Shown here: piece by piece, positions 8,214 through 16,668 of the stretch | How the letters are laid out: each line of letters starts with the position of its first letter | Numbering within the stretch: the stretch's first letter is position 1 | Notes under the pieces: model-generated | What the model saw: the letters and a program-made list of their open reading frames with translations, nothing else | Told to the model about the DNA's origin: nothing | Database searches by the model: none | From: Hymenobacter frigidus | GTDB taxonomy: Bacteria > Bacteroidota > Bacteroidia > Cytophagales > Hymenobacteraceae | Assembly (NCBI RefSeq): GCF_014640435.1 | Contig: NZ_BMGY01000003.1 | Coordinates: 124,001 to 188,000 of the forward strand | Direction of reading: 5' to 3' | DNA: 64,000 nt | Translations under genes and position numbers: made by a program

Positions 8214-9719
8214 ATGTCGTCCGCCACTACCGAAATCCTCCTGTTGTTTCCCCATCAGCTCTACCGCGAGCACCCGGCCCTGCAAGCCGGCCGGCCGGTG
8301 GCGCTGCTGGAAGAGACTCTATACTTCACCCAGTTTCATTTTCATCAGCAGAAGCTGGTGCTGCACCGGGCCAGTATGCGGGCCTACAAGCGGCGGCTGG
8401 AGGGCCAGGGTTTTGCCTGCGAGTACGTGGAAGCCCGGCAGCCTACCGCCGATGTGCGCCAGTGGATTGCGCAGGCCGGGGCCAATGGCTTGCGCAACCT
8501 GCACGTCATCGACCCGGTGGACGATTTGCTGCGGCGGCGCATCGAAGCCGCCGCGGCCAAGGCCGAAATTACCCTCACGGTGCATCCCAACCCCAACTTT
8601 TTGAATGAGATGGGGGCGGCAAATGCCTTTTTTGACGGCCGCAAGAAGTATTTCCAGACCGATTTCTACGTGGCCCAGCGCAAGCAGCGCCGGTTGCTGT
8701 TGGAGCCTGATGGCCAGCCCACCGGCGGCAAATGGACGTTTGACACCGAGAACCGCGCGAAATTTCCCAAGGGTGAAACCGTGCCGGCGCTCACCTGGCC
8801 CACGCCCCCGGCCGAGGTGGCGGAAGCCATCGCCTACGTCGAAACCCACTTTGCCGACAATTACGGCCGAGCCCGTGATTTCCGCTACCCCACCACGCAC
8901 GAGGCCGCCGAGGCCTGGCTGACCGATTTTTTGCAGCAGCGACTGGCCAAGTTTGGCGTGTACGAAGACGCGCAGGTGGCTCGCGAGCCGGTGCTTTACC
9001 ACGCGCTGCTCACGCCGATGCTCAACATCGGGCTGCTTAATCCGCAGCAAATACTGGATGCCACGCTCGCGCACGCTGCCCGCCACGAGGTGCCTTTGAA
9101 CTCGCTGGAAGGCTTTTTGCGGCAAATTGTGGGCTGGCGCGAATTCATCCGCATCGTGTACGAGCGGGAGGGGCGGCAGCAGCGCACCCGCAATTTCTGG
9201 GGCTTCGAGCGCAAGATTCCCAAGGCGTTCTGGACGGGTACTACCGGCATCGGCCCGGTCGATATCGTGATAAAGAAAGCCTTGGCCGGGGCCTACAACC
9301 ACCACATTGAGCGGCTCATGGTGATGGGCAACTTCATGCTGCTCTGTGAGTTCGACCCCGACGAAGTACACCGTTGGTTCATGGAAATGTACATTGATGC
9401 CTACGATTGGGTGATGGTGCCCAACGTGTACGGCATGACCCAATTCGCCGATGGCGGCCTGATGACCACCAAGCCCTACATCAGCGGCAGCAACTACCTG
9501 CTGAAAATGGGCGACTGGCCCAAAGGCGACTGGCAGGCCACCTGGGATGGTCTGTTTTGGCGCTTCATGCATGTCAACCGCGACTTTTTTACCCGCAATC
9601 CGCGTCTGGGCATGCTGGTTCACACCTTCGATAAAATGAGTGAAGCCAAGCGCGATGCTCATTTGGCGCACGCGGAGGCCTTTCTGACGCAGCTCGATGC
9701 CTGGAATGAGAGTGAATAG
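8214..9719 (+). CDS. Cryptochrome/photolyase of the prokaryotic (6-4) FeS-BCP type, without cluster cysteines
   Basis: The 501-residue flavoprotein matches the PhrB-like branch (COG3046): N-terminal LLLFPHQLY, VIDPVDDLL, NEMGAANAFFDGRKKYFQTDFY, the FAD/DNA-binding region FLRQIVGWREFIR, RLMVMGNFMLL and PNVYGMTQFADGGLMTTKPY. The family repairs (6-4) pyrimidine photoproducts using blue light. In PhrB a [4Fe-4S] cluster is held by four cysteines, three of them just after the TKPY segment. Here the stretch reads KMGDWPKGDWQATWDGLFWRF with no cysteine, and the whole protein has only two (about residues 69 and 378). The cluster is therefore almost certainly absent, although the fold looks complete in length. 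Confidence 0.93.
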   Translation: MSSATTEILLLFPHQLYREHPALQAGRPVALLEETLYFTQFHFHQQKLVLHRASMRAYKRRLEGQGFACEYVEARQPTADVRQWIAQAGANGLRNLHVIDPVDDLLRRRIEAAAAKAEITLTVHPNPNFLNEMGAANAFFDGRKKYFQTDFYVAQRKQRRLLLEPDGQPTGGKWTFDTENRAKFPKGETVPALTWPTPPAEVAEAIAYVETHFADNYGRARDFRYPTTHEAAEAWLTDFLQQRLAKFGVYEDAQVAREPVLYHALLTPMLNIGLLNPQQILDATLAHAARHEVPLNSLEGFLRQIVGWREFIRIVYEREGRQQRTRNFWGFERKIPKAFWTGTTGIGPVDIVIKKALAGAYNHHIERLMVMGNFMLLCEFDPDEVHRWFMEMYIDAYDWVMVPNVYGMTQFADGGLMTTKPYISGSNYLLKMGDWPKGDWQATWDGLFWRFMHVNRDFFTRNPRLGMLVHTFDKMSEAKRDAHLAHAEAFLTQLDAWNESE

Positions 9720-9786
9720 CGTGGCCTTTTAGGCCGTGAACTTTCGGCCCTTGCGGGCGTTTGATAAAATTGAGCAACTGCATCCG

Positions 9787-9807
9787 GCGCGGACTAAAAA
9801 TCCGCGC
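9787..9807. repeat. Short hairpin repeat
   Basis: GCGCGGA (9787-9793) and TCCGCGC (9801-9807) form a 7 bp perfect inverted repeat in the short gap before the next gene. It could be a small repeat or a weak terminator; no T run follows. Confidence 0.4.
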
Positions 9808-9821
9808 TACATTTCCACCGC

Positions 9822-10121
9822 ATGAAAAACGCACCCATCAATTTCGACCACCTTTCTGAAGCTGATATCGACCGCATTATCGAAATGGGCTGGGAAGACC
9901 GCACGCCCTTCGAGGCCATCGAGCTGCAGTTTGGTCTGGCCGAAAAGGACGTCATCGCCCTGATGCGGCGGGAGATGAAAGCGTCCTCGTTTCGGATGTG
10001 GCGGCAGCGCATGGCGGGGCGCAGCACCAAGCACCAGGCCCTGCGCGAAGCGGGCATGGATACGTTCCGGAGCACCAGCCAGCGCAGCATTTCGATGAAT
10101 AAGATTAGTAAGCGCCAGTAG
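9822..10121 (+). CDS. TIGR03643/DUF2805-type small conserved protein
   Basis: A 99-residue soluble protein recognised from [20 protein letters not shown], the [10 protein letters not shown] segment and the basic [17 protein letters not shown] region. The predicted fold is a helix-turn-helix-like helical domain with a basic tail, suggestive of nucleic-acid contact, but no function is established. In many bacteria this family is found beside photolyase/cryptochrome genes, and here it lies 102 bp after one, which fits a shared light or DNA-repair role (inference). ATG 9822 gives a full-length protein. Confidence 0.8.
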   Translation: MKNAPINFDHLSEADIDRIIEMGWEDRTPFEAIELQFGLAEKDVIALMRREMKASSFRMWRQRMAGRSTKHQALREAGMDTFRSTSQRSISMNKISKRQ

Positions 10122-10159
10122 GCGACAGGGGCGCCGGGGGCTGTCACGGCGCGGCGTTT

Positions 10160-10167
10160 TACCTTTG
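10160..10167 (+). promoter_or_regulatory. -7 promoter element TACCTTTG for thyA
   Basis: Perfect TACCTTTG, the form of TAnnTTTG most frequent in this window, only 8 bp before the thyA ATG. The transcript would have a very short or no leader. Confidence 0.55.
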
Positions 10168-10174
10168 GCATCTT

Positions 10175-10969
10175 ATGCGCCAATACCAAGACCTCCTTCG
10201 CCTAATTCTTAGCACCGGCACCGTGAAAACCGACCGTACCGGTACGGGCACCGTGTCCATTTTCGGCCCGCAAATGCGGTTTAATCTAGCCGAAGGCTTC
10301 CCGCTCGTGACCACCAAGAAGGTGCATTTGAAGAGCATCATCCACGAGCTGCTGTGGTTTTTGCAGGGCGATACCAACATTGCCTACCTCCGGGAGCACG
10401 GCGTGAAAATCTGGGACGAGTGGGCCGATGCCAACGGCGACCTCGGCCCGGTGTACGGCCACCAGTGGCGCTCCTGGCCCGACGGCCACGGCGGCCACAT
10501 CGACCAAATCAGCCAGATTATTCAGCAACTCAAGACCCAGCCCGACTCGCGCCGCATCCTGGTTTCGGCCTGGAACGTGGCCGAACTGCCCGAGATGAAG
10601 CTGCAGCCCTGCCACGCGCTGTTCCAGTTCTACGTGGCCGATGGCAAGCTCTCCTGCCAGCTCTACCAACGCTCGGCCGACGTGTTTTTGGGCGTGCCGT
10701 TCAACGTGGCCAGCTACGCGCTGCTCACCCTCATGGTGGCCCAGGTAACGGGCCTGCAACCCGGCGAATTTATCTGGACTGGCGGCGACACCCACCTCTA
10801 CAGCAACCACCTGGAGCAAGCCGAGCTCCAGCTCACCCGTGAGCCCCACGCGTTGCCCCAGATGCGCATTAATCCCGAAGTGACGGATATTTTCGGGTTT
10901 AAGTACGAGGATTTTCAGTTGGAGAATTACGAGCCGTGGCCGGCAATAAAAGCGCCGGTTGCCGTTTAG
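10175..10969 (+). CDS. thyA: Thymidylate synthase
   Basis: A 264-residue protein, exactly the E. coli ThyA length. It methylates dUMP to dTMP with methylene-tetrahydrofolate. Visible motifs: [16 protein letters not shown] near the N-terminus, the phosphate-binding [10 protein letters not shown], the nucleophile Cys in [10 protein letters not shown], the dUMP-binding [11 protein letters not shown], and the C-terminal lid ending IKAPVAV. No dihydrofolate reductase gene lies nearby. The TAG stop (10967-10969) lies inside the left arm of the foldback element that follows. Confidence 0.98.
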   Translation: MRQYQDLLRLILSTGTVKTDRTGTGTVSIFGPQMRFNLAEGFPLVTTKKVHLKSIIHELLWFLQGDTNIAYLREHGVKIWDEWADANGDLGPVYGHQWRSWPDGHGGHIDQISQIIQQLKTQPDSRRILVSAWNVAELPEMKLQPCHALFQFYVADGKLSCQLYQRSADVFLGVPFNVASYALLTLMVAQVTGLQPGEFIWTGGDTHLYSNHLEQAELQLTREPHALPQMRINPEVTDIFGFKYEDFQLENYEPWPAIKAPVAV

Positions 10970-11278
10970 CGTCAGGTTTCGCGAAGTAAAAAAGTGAGTT
11001 CCGCGAGGTTAAAGCTTCGCGGTAGGGTCATTGCATCAAATGCGTAGTTAGTCTTTTATATAGCTTGCATAATACTGTTTTTCAATGCCTTGTATCTGTT
11101 TCTGATTGGTTGACACGAAATGGGTGCCACAAAAATGTTTTGATTAAAAAATGCCCTCAGATGCTGGAATTGAAGCACCGATTTTTTAGCCCAACAGTCA
11201 AAAGAGCTAAGTGTGCGTTTGGTGCAATCGCCCTACTTCGCGGGACCTGCCTTTTTACTTCGCGAAACCTCGCGCTAA
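10966..11278. repeat. ~310 bp foldback (MITE-like) element between convergent genes
   Basis: The ends are long imperfect inverted repeats. AGGTTTCGCGAAGTAAAAAA (10974-10993) pairs with CTTTTTACTTCGCGAAACCT (11251-11270) at 19 of 20. The match extends outward through TTTAGCG and inward, with one ~13 bp gap, through TAGGG-ATTGCA-CAAA-TTAG to about 11070 and 11180. The centre (about 11070-11180) is AT-rich and has no gene-like signal. The left arm contains the thyA stop; the right arm encodes the last residues and stop of the aminotransferase gene. An ORF of 87 codons across it is not credible as a gene. Confidence 0.75.
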
Positions 11279-12061
11279 AAAATCGGGGATTTCGGTCTGA
11301 GAAAAGTGGGATTGTCCGAGTTGAGTAATCTGGCGAATTGCCGCTGCATTGGAGACAAAAGCTGCATCAGCATCCAACAGCTGTTCTTTTAAAAATAAGC
11401 CCTCGCGGCACTCCGCGCCCGCCGCTTGCGCCACCCGCAGCACCTGGGCCCGGCGCACGCCTGCCACGCAGCCGCTTTCGAGCGCTGGAGTGAACAGCGC
11501 GTCATTTTTCATCCAGAAAATTGCGGCCGCGCCGGCCTCCGCTACGTGCCCGGCCGCGTTGCAGAGGATAATTTCATCAAGGCCGCGCCGCTGCCGTTCG
11601 TGCGCCGCCCGCACGTAGAGCCACGCCTGCGGGCCCTTGCAGAAGCTGAGCGGCGAGTAAATGGAATGGGTTTCCAGGGCGAAATCAGCCGTTGCAATGG
11701 GGGATTCATCGGCTACAAAAGGCTCGGCGGTGGCCAGCCAGTCGGCGGCATCAGTGGGGGGCGCGTAGCGGCCGCCGCCGGCGCGCCAGAGTTGCAGGCG
11801 CAGGCGGGCGGCGGGTAGGGCGTTGGCTTGCGCGAGGCGGGCCAGGGTAGTTTCCAAGGCTTCGGCGGTGGCCAGGGCCGCGGGCAGCGTGAGGTAGAGG
11901 GCGGTGGCGGCCTGCTGCATCCGGGCCAGGTGGTCGGGGGCGAGGCGCAGGCGGCCGGCGGTGAAAATCAGGGTTTCAAAGAAGCCATCGCCGAAGGCTA
12001 AGCCGCGGTTAGGCAGGGGCAGGGCAACGGTTGGCAGCAGGTTGTCGTTGAAAAGCAGCAT
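11255..12061 (-). CDS. Class IV aminotransferase (aminodeoxychorismate lyase/branched-chain type)
   Basis: A 268-residue PLP enzyme of fold type IV. Family landmarks are NRGLAFGDGFFETL near the N-terminus, DHLARMQQAA, the region SFCKGPQAWLYVRAAHE, DEIILCNAAGHVAEAGAAAIFW and GCVAGVRRAQVLR, the last binding the PLP phosphate. The family includes 4-amino-4-deoxychorismate lyase (PabC) and branched-chain aminotransferases; the short length favours PabC-like, but the family cannot be split safely by eye. ATG 12061 is chosen over 12097 because conserved sequence begins there. The final residues ARGFAK and the stop are encoded by the arm of the foldback element, so the C-terminus may have been remodelled. 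Confidence 0.82.
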   Translation of the reverse strand: MLLFNDNLLPTVALPLPNRGLAFGDGFFETLIFTAGRLRLAPDHLARMQQAATALYLTLPAALATAEALETTLARLAQANALPAARLRLQLWRAGGGRYAPPTDAADWLATAEPFVADESPIATADFALETHSIYSPLSFCKGPQAWLYVRAAHERQRRGLDEIILCNAAGHVAEAGAAAIFWMKNDALFTPALESGCVAGVRRAQVLRVAQAAGAECREGLFLKEQLLDADAAFVSNAAAIRQITQLGQSHFSQTEIPDFLARGFAK

Positions 12062-12097
12062 GGGGCGCAAGGTAAGCCGGGGGTAGGACCGGCGCAT

Positions 12098-12131
12098 AAA
12101 AAAAGGACGAACCAGCGGCTCGTCCTTTTTT
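12098..12131. terminator. Bidirectional hairpin terminator
   Basis: AAAAAAGGACGA and TCGTCCTTTTTT flank a 9-base loop. It has A and T runs on either side, so it can stop transcription in both directions; it lies 100 bp after the delta-60-repeat gene on the minus strand. Confidence 0.8.
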
Positions 12132-12142
12132 CAACAGTGGAA

Positions 12143-12216
12143 GTAGTCAGACACAAGTGGTCAGTAGTCAGATTTCAGCCAATAATCTGATGTCCAAACT
12201 TTTCATGTCTGACTAC
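12143..12216. repeat. Nested palindrome of the AGTCAGTAGTCAG type
   Basis: GTAGTCAGACA (12143-12153) and TGTCTGACTAC (12206-12216) are a perfect 11 bp inverted repeat. Inside is a second, TCAGATT with AATCTGA. Related AGTCAGTGGTCATTAG sequence occurs at about 14795-14860, upstream of the same gene. Confidence 0.55.
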
Positions 12217-12230
12217 CCACTTAGTTTGTT

Positions 12231-14744
12231 CTATTGCACCTGGATGCGACGCGCCACAAATCCTTCGGCGTAGCTCACCCGCAGCAGGTAGGTGCCTGCG
12301 GGCAGGTCGGCTACCGGCAGGGTGACCGGGGCTGCGCTTGTTAGTGCTTGGTGGCGCACGGTGCGGCCCAGCAGGTCGAGCAGGTCGAGGGCTTGGGGGC
12401 GGGCGCTGGCATCGGGGGCTACCGTGAGGTTGGTGCGGGCGGGCACGGGCCAGACTTCGGTGCGGGCGGCCACGGCACCGGGGGCCCGCATGGCCAGTAC
12501 GTTGGGGGCCGTGATACGGGCCAGGGCCTGGGCCGACAGCCCGCCGAGCGTGCTGAACGAGCCGCCGACCACAATGGCCCCGTTCGGTTGCACGAGCAGG
12601 GCGCGTACGGAGCCGTTGGGCACCGCGGTGGGCCCGAACGAGGCATCGGCCGGGCCGGTGGCCAGCAGCCGTGCCAGGTTGGCCGGCAGCCCGGCACCCG
12701 TGAACGAGCCCCCCAGCAACACCCGGCTGTTGGGCTGCACGAGCACGGTGCTCACGAAGCCGGTGATGGTGGGGGGCACGAAGCCGGCATCGAGCGCGCC
12801 GTTGGGGTTTAGGCGCAGCAGGTTGGGGCGCGGGGTGCCACCGTAGCCGCCGAAGTTACCAGCCACCAGCAGCTTGCCGTCGGGTTGCAGCGCCACGGCG
12901 GAGAAGGGGCTGAACGTAATGTTGTCGAACGCCAGCCCCACGAAGCTGGGGTCGACGGCACCGGTGGCGCTTAGGCGCTGCACGGTGGCAACATCGGCTT
13001 GGCCGCCGCCTGGCTGGACGGTGCCGGCGGCCAGCACCCGGCCGTCGGGCTGCAGGGCCAGGGCCGCCACGCGCCGCAAGCGTGCGCCGCCGCTGCTGGT
13101 GGCCGGGGCAAACGAGGCATCGGGGGAGCCATCGGGCAGCAGGCGAATCAGGGGCGCGCCGTTGCTCAGGGGCTGGTTGCCGGCCACCAGCACCCGGCCG
13201 TCGGGCTGGAGCACGAGGCTGGTCGGGGAAAAGATATTAAATGTAGTAAAGGAGTTGTCGGCCCCCCCGGTGGTCAGCAGGCGCTGCACACCGAACGTCG
13301 TGGCCATCAGTACCCGGCCGTCGGGTTGCAGGGCCAGGGCCACCACGGACGCGGCCAGGGCGTTGCCGGCCGCAAACGAGGCATCGGGCGCGCCGCTGGC
13401 CAGGAAGCGGGCCAGGCGGCGCACCGGCTGCCCGTTGATTTCCGAAAAATTACCGCCGGCCAGCAGCTTGCCATCGGGCTGCCGCACCACGCTGGCCACC
13501 GAGCCGTTGATTTGCAGCACGGGCTGAAAAGTCGGGTTGAGGGCCCCGGCGCTCGTCAGTTCCACCAGTGAACGGTCGTAGGTGCCGTTGAAGTCGGTAA
13601 ACGAGCCGCCCGTCAGCACGTTGCCGTTGGCCAGCAGAGTAATCGTGCGGGGCCTGCTATCCGGGCCCGGGCCCGCCTGAAAAGTAGGGTCGAGGGTGCC
13701 GTTGGGGTTGAGGCGAGCCACCCGGCCGTAGCCGCTCACGCCCGGCCCGGAGCGGCTCAGGAATACGATTTTGCCGTCGGGTTGTAGCTGCATGGCATCG
13801 CCCACGTAGCGCGCGGCCACGGTGCCGGCCGTGAGGCCCGCGGGCGGGGTGAAGCCCTGGTCGAGGGTGCCGGTGGGCAGCAGCCGAACGATGCCCCGGC
13901 CGTCGACGGTGCCGGCTATTTCCAAATCGCCGGCCGCCAGAATGCTGCCGTTGGGCTGCACCACAAGGTTCGTGACTTCGCTGTTTGGGCTGAGCCCGGC
14001 CGTAAAAGTGGGGTCAAGGGTGCCGTTGGGGTTCACGCGGACCAGGCCGTTGCAGGCCACGCCATTGTAGGTGTCGAAGTCTCCGCCGACCAGCAGCTGG
14101 CCGTTGGGCAGGGCCACGATGGCTTCCACGTCGCCGTTCTGGCCCACCCCGAGTCCGGCCGAAAAGGTGGGGTCCACGGCCCCGGTGGCCGTGAGCCGCA
14201 CCAGCCCGCCGGCCGGGGTGCCGTTGAAGGCATCGAACAAGCCCCCTGCGATGAGCTGCCCATTGGGCAAAGGCAGAAAGTCGTCGACGAACCCCGTGAA
14301 GCTCCCGGATACCGGCCCCGTGCCGGGGTTGAAAGTGGTATCGGCGGTGCCGTCGGGGTTCACCCGGAGCAGGGTTTCGCGGGTGAGGCCGCCCACTGTG
14401 AGTGCCCCAAACGAGGAAGTGAGCAGCAGCTGACCGTTGGCGAGCAGCCGCACCCGGAACGCGCCGCTGGCCGCGCCCACGTTTTGCTGAAAGGCCGCGT
14501 CCAGGATGCCAGTGGGGCTAAAGCGGCTCAACGAGGTGGCTGCCGTGCCGTTGACCCGCCCGTAGATGCCGCTCACTACGCGCTGGCCGTTGGGCTGCTC
14601 CACGATGCTGAACACCCCGCCGGGCGCGTACACGGCGTTCGGGGCAAAAGTGGGGTCGAGGGCCACTTGCGCGGCGGCCCGGTGGCCGGGCGTGGGGGCA
14701 GCCGCCAGGCCAAGCCCGGCGGTCAACAGTAGTAGTTTTTTCAT
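12231..14744 (-). CDS. Delta-60 repeat T9SS-secreted protein
   Basis: An 837-residue secreted protein. A signal peptide (MKKLLLLTAGLGLAAA) is followed by a dozen or more ~50-60-residue units with the pattern LxPNGxLDxxFxxG...VxxLxLQPDGKxLxxG, the delta-60 repeat (TIGR02608) expected to build a beta-propeller-like structure. The C-terminal ~75 residues form a T9SS type A sorting domain, with EVWPVPARTNLTV, LLDLLGRTVR and the final LPAGTYLLRV then RRIQVQ. The protein should therefore leave the cell through the type IX system and be anchored or released. Function is unknown; adhesion or carbohydrate interaction is possible. Repeats at the DNA level cause many spurious antisense frames. Confidence 0.92.
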   Translation of the reverse strand: MKKLLLLTAGLGLAAAPTPGHRAAAQVALDPTFAPNAVYAPGGVFSIVEQPNGQRVVSGIYGRVNGTAATSLSRFSPTGILDAAFQQNVGAASGAFRVRLLANGQLLLTSSFGALTVGGLTRETLLRVNPDGTADTTFNPGTGPVSGSFTGFVDDFLPLPNGQLIAGGLFDAFNGTPAGGLVRLTATGAVDPTFSAGLGVGQNGDVEAIVALPNGQLLVGGDFDTYNGVACNGLVRVNPNGTLDPTFTAGLSPNSEVTNLVVQPNGSILAAGDLEIAGTVDGRGIVRLLPTGTLDQGFTPPAGLTAGTVAARYVGDAMQLQPDGKIVFLSRSGPGVSGYGRVARLNPNGTLDPTFQAGPGPDSRPRTITLLANGNVLTGGSFTDFNGTYDRSLVELTSAGALNPTFQPVLQINGSVASVVRQPDGKLLAGGNFSEINGQPVRRLARFLASGAPDASFAAGNALAASVVALALQPDGRVLMATTFGVQRLLTTGGADNSFTTFNIFSPTSLVLQPDGRVLVAGNQPLSNGAPLIRLLPDGSPDASFAPATSSGGARLRRVAALALQPDGRVLAAGTVQPGGGQADVATVQRLSATGAVDPSFVGLAFDNITFSPFSAVALQPDGKLLVAGNFGGYGGTPRPNLLRLNPNGALDAGFVPPTITGFVSTVLVQPNSRVLLGGSFTGAGLPANLARLLATGPADASFGPTAVPNGSVRALLVQPNGAIVVGGSFSTLGGLSAQALARITAPNVLAMRAPGAVAARTEVWPVPARTNLTVAPDASARPQALDLLDLLGRTVRHQALTSAAPVTLPVADLPAGTYLLRVSYAEGFVARRIQVQ

Positions 14745-15074
14745 GAAGTCAGCAGGTGAAAAAATTGAAAAGGATGTAAACGCTATCGAACGCTCAAGTT
14801 AGTCAGCAGTCAGTGGTCATTAGTTAGTAGTCGGATTTTACTCGGTAATTACCCACTTAAACCCTTGCTGCCCCACTACTTGCCAGACTTGTTCATGAAT
14901 AAGAAATGGTTGAAATTTTTAGCAGATTTTGACAACTGAACAGTCTTTTTTGCTTGACCAAGCCGGTATTCCTTGGCTCTTTAAGCAGCCACCGTTTTCG
15001 GCTCCAAATACGGCCTGGAAAACATCCGACTTTTTATTGAGGAACGAGTTTACTATTTAATTCCAACTATCGGC
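14745..15074. other. Intergenic region with no gene seen
   Basis: 330 bp between two minus-strand genes. It holds the leader of the delta-60-repeat gene and a degenerate AGTCAGTGGTCATTAG-type repeat at about 14795-14860. The rest is AT-rich; no coding signal or RNA gene was recognised. Confidence 0.5.
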
Positions 15075-16211
15075 TCACACCAACGCAAACTTCTTGCCCG
15101 GCAACGCCCGCACCACGCCCCGAAACTCCAGCGCCAGCAGGAGCGAAGCCACGGTGTAGATGGGCAATTGCGCTTTCCAGGCCAGCTCATCCATCTGTTC
15201 TTCGCGGCCCCCGGCCGCCGCCAGCACGGTTATCAGCGCAAATTCGTCGGGCGTGAAATCCTCGGCTGAGTGAGTGGTTACGCGCTTGAACTTGCCCGAC
15301 TGGTCTAGGGCCGCGTCCCAGTTCAGCAGCTGTTCCAAATCCAGCGGTTCGGCATACAGGGCGGCCTTGTTATTTTTAATCAGCGCATTGCAGCCTGCGG
15401 AGGCGGCCGAGCCCAGGTTGCCGGGCACGGCCAGCACGTCGCGGTCGTAGCTCAGGGCTAGCTCGGCGGTGATGAGCGCGCCGCCTTTAATGGCGGCCTC
15501 TACCACCACGGTACCATCCGAAAGGCCCGCGATGATGCGGTTGCGGGCCGGAAAGTTGTAGCGGTCGGGCGGCGTACCGAAGGGGAATTCGGTGAGCAGA
15601 CCGCCCTGCTCGCGCATTTTTTCGGCTGTTTTTCGGTGCACGGCGGGGTAAATGATGTCGAGCCCGGTGGCCATCACGCCCACCGTGTCCAGGCCCTCCT
15701 GCAGAGCGGCGCGGTGGGCCATGATGTCGATGCCGTAGGCTAGGCCGCTCACCACCAGCGGCCGGTGCGGCAGCAGTCCTTTGATGATGCGCTCGGTTTG
15801 CTCGCGGCCGTAGTCGGTGGCCTGGCGGGTGCCTACGAGGGCCACGGTTTTGAGGGCGTTCAGGTCGGCCGTGCCCTGGTAGTAGAGGATGGCGGGGGCG
15901 TCAGGAATCAGCTTGAGGCGGCTGGGGAAGCGCTTGCTGGTATAAAAGATGATTTCGACCCCATCTTTTTCCGCCTTCTTTAAATCCGCTTCCGCTTTCC
16001 GAAAAGCCGCTTCGCGGTCCTTGCCCGTGAGGATTTTAACGGTGGCGTCGCCCACGCCGGGAATGCGGCGGAGCTTGCCGGGCGGCATCATCAGCACGTT
16101 TTTGGCCGAGCCGCCGTAGCTCATCAGCTGCCGTGTGAGCTGCGGGCCGATGCCGGGCAGCAGCGTGAGGGCCAGCTCGTGGAAAAGGGTGTCGTTGGTA
16201 GAAGGGAGCAT
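15075..16211 (-). CDS. dprA: DNA-processing protein DprA
   Basis: The 378-residue protein loads RecA onto incoming single-stranded DNA during natural transformation. The N-terminal helix-hairpin-helix-like part (LLPGIGPQLTRQLMSYGG, GVGDATVKIL) is followed by the Rossmann-like domain with ALVGTRQATDYGREQTERI, SGLAYGIDIMAHRAALQ, EFPFGTPPDRYNFPARNRI and the GGALITAELALSYDRDV segment. A C-terminal winged-helix-like domain ends the protein. It lies 6 bp after the MerR-type regulator on the same strand, so the two are almost surely cotranscribed. Confidence 0.97.
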   Translation of the reverse strand: MLPSTNDTLFHELALTLLPGIGPQLTRQLMSYGGSAKNVLMMPPGKLRRIPGVGDATVKILTGKDREAAFRKAEADLKKAEKDGVEIIFYTSKRFPSRLKLIPDAPAILYYQGTADLNALKTVALVGTRQATDYGREQTERIIKGLLPHRPLVVSGLAYGIDIMAHRAALQEGLDTVGVMATGLDIIYPAVHRKTAEKMREQGGLLTEFPFGTPPDRYNFPARNRIIAGLSDGTVVVEAAIKGGALITAELALSYDRDVLAVPGNLGSAASAGCNALIKNNKAALYAEPLDLEQLLNWDAALDQSGKFKRVTTHSAEDFTPDEFALITVLAAAGGREEQMDELAWKAQLPIYTVASLLLALEFRGVVRALPGKKFALV

Positions 16212-16217
16212 CGGAAA

Positions 16218-16589
16218 TTATTCAGCCGAATCCGGGTCAGCTTTGCCAGCGGCCTCCACTTCCTTCTTCAGGCTCATCAAAAACGCCCGCACTTTCTCCA
16301 GGCTCTGCACCACGTCAATCTTTTCCTTCAGCTGCGGGCCTTTTTGCTTGAGCATGTCGCGCGCGCCGGGGATGGTGTAGCCGCGCTCCTTCACCAGGTG
16401 GTAGATGGTGCGGAATATTTCGATGTCCTGGGGCGTGTAGAGGCGGTTGCCTTTCTTGCTGCGGCGGGGGCGCAGCTCGTCAAATTCGGTTTCCCAGAAG
16501 CGGACCAGCGACTCGGCCACCTTAAATTGGGCGGCTACTTCGCCGATGGTGAAGTACTGTTTCTCGATGCTGCGCTCTTTATAGGGCAT
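16218..16589 (-). CDS. MerR family transcriptional regulator
   Basis: A 123-residue protein from ATG 16589. The winged helix-turn-helix occupies residues ~12-80: YFTIGEVAAQFKVAESLVRF, WETEFDELRPRR, NRLYTPQDIEIFRTIYHLVK and ERGYTIPGARDML. A short coiled-coil-like tail (QLKEKIDVVQSLEKVRAFL) would mediate dimerisation; there is no effector domain and no conserved metal cysteine, so the signal is unknown. The upstream 75 codons of open frame run antisense to alaS and are not used. It is divergent from alaS and heads an operon with dprA; this gene order is common in Bacteroidota. Confidence 0.93.
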   Translation of the reverse strand: MPYKERSIEKQYFTIGEVAAQFKVAESLVRFWETEFDELRPRRSKKGNRLYTPQDIEIFRTIYHLVKERGYTIPGARDMLKQKGPQLKEKIDVVQSLEKVRAFLMSLKKEVEAAGKADPDSAE

Positions 16590-16594
16590 ATGGC

Positions 16595-16602
16595 TACCTT
16601 TG
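16595..16602 (+). promoter_or_regulatory. -7 promoter element TACCTTTG for alaS
   Basis: Perfect TACCTTTG, 67 bp before the alaS ATG and between the divergent starts. Confidence 0.55.
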
Positions 16603-16612
16603 CAATTACCCC

Positions 16613-16620
16613 GAAAAGTA
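16613..16620 (-). promoter_or_regulatory. Possible -7 element (TACTTTTC) for the MerR-dprA operon
   Basis: TACTTTTC read on the minus strand, one mismatch from TAnnTTTG, 24 bp before the MerR start. It interleaves with the alaS promoter. Confidence 0.3.
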
Positions 16621-16668
16621 CCTAAAAAATCGCATTGGCCGCTGTTTCGGTCGCATTGCCCTCTTTCT

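Noticed and set aside
8319..9671. A 450-codon open frame antisense to the photolyase gene
   Set aside because: Shadow of a high-GC gene; composition is His/Val/Gly-rich without domain features.
11065..11328. An 87-codon plus-strand open frame between thyA and the aminotransferase
   Set aside because: It lies across the foldback element, has odd composition, and overlaps the aminotransferase C-terminus in antisense.
12231..14744. Regularly spaced similar DNA segments resembling a repeat array
   Set aside because: They encode the delta-60 protein repeats in one frame; units are diverged and there are no constant spacers, so this is not a CRISPR or satellite.
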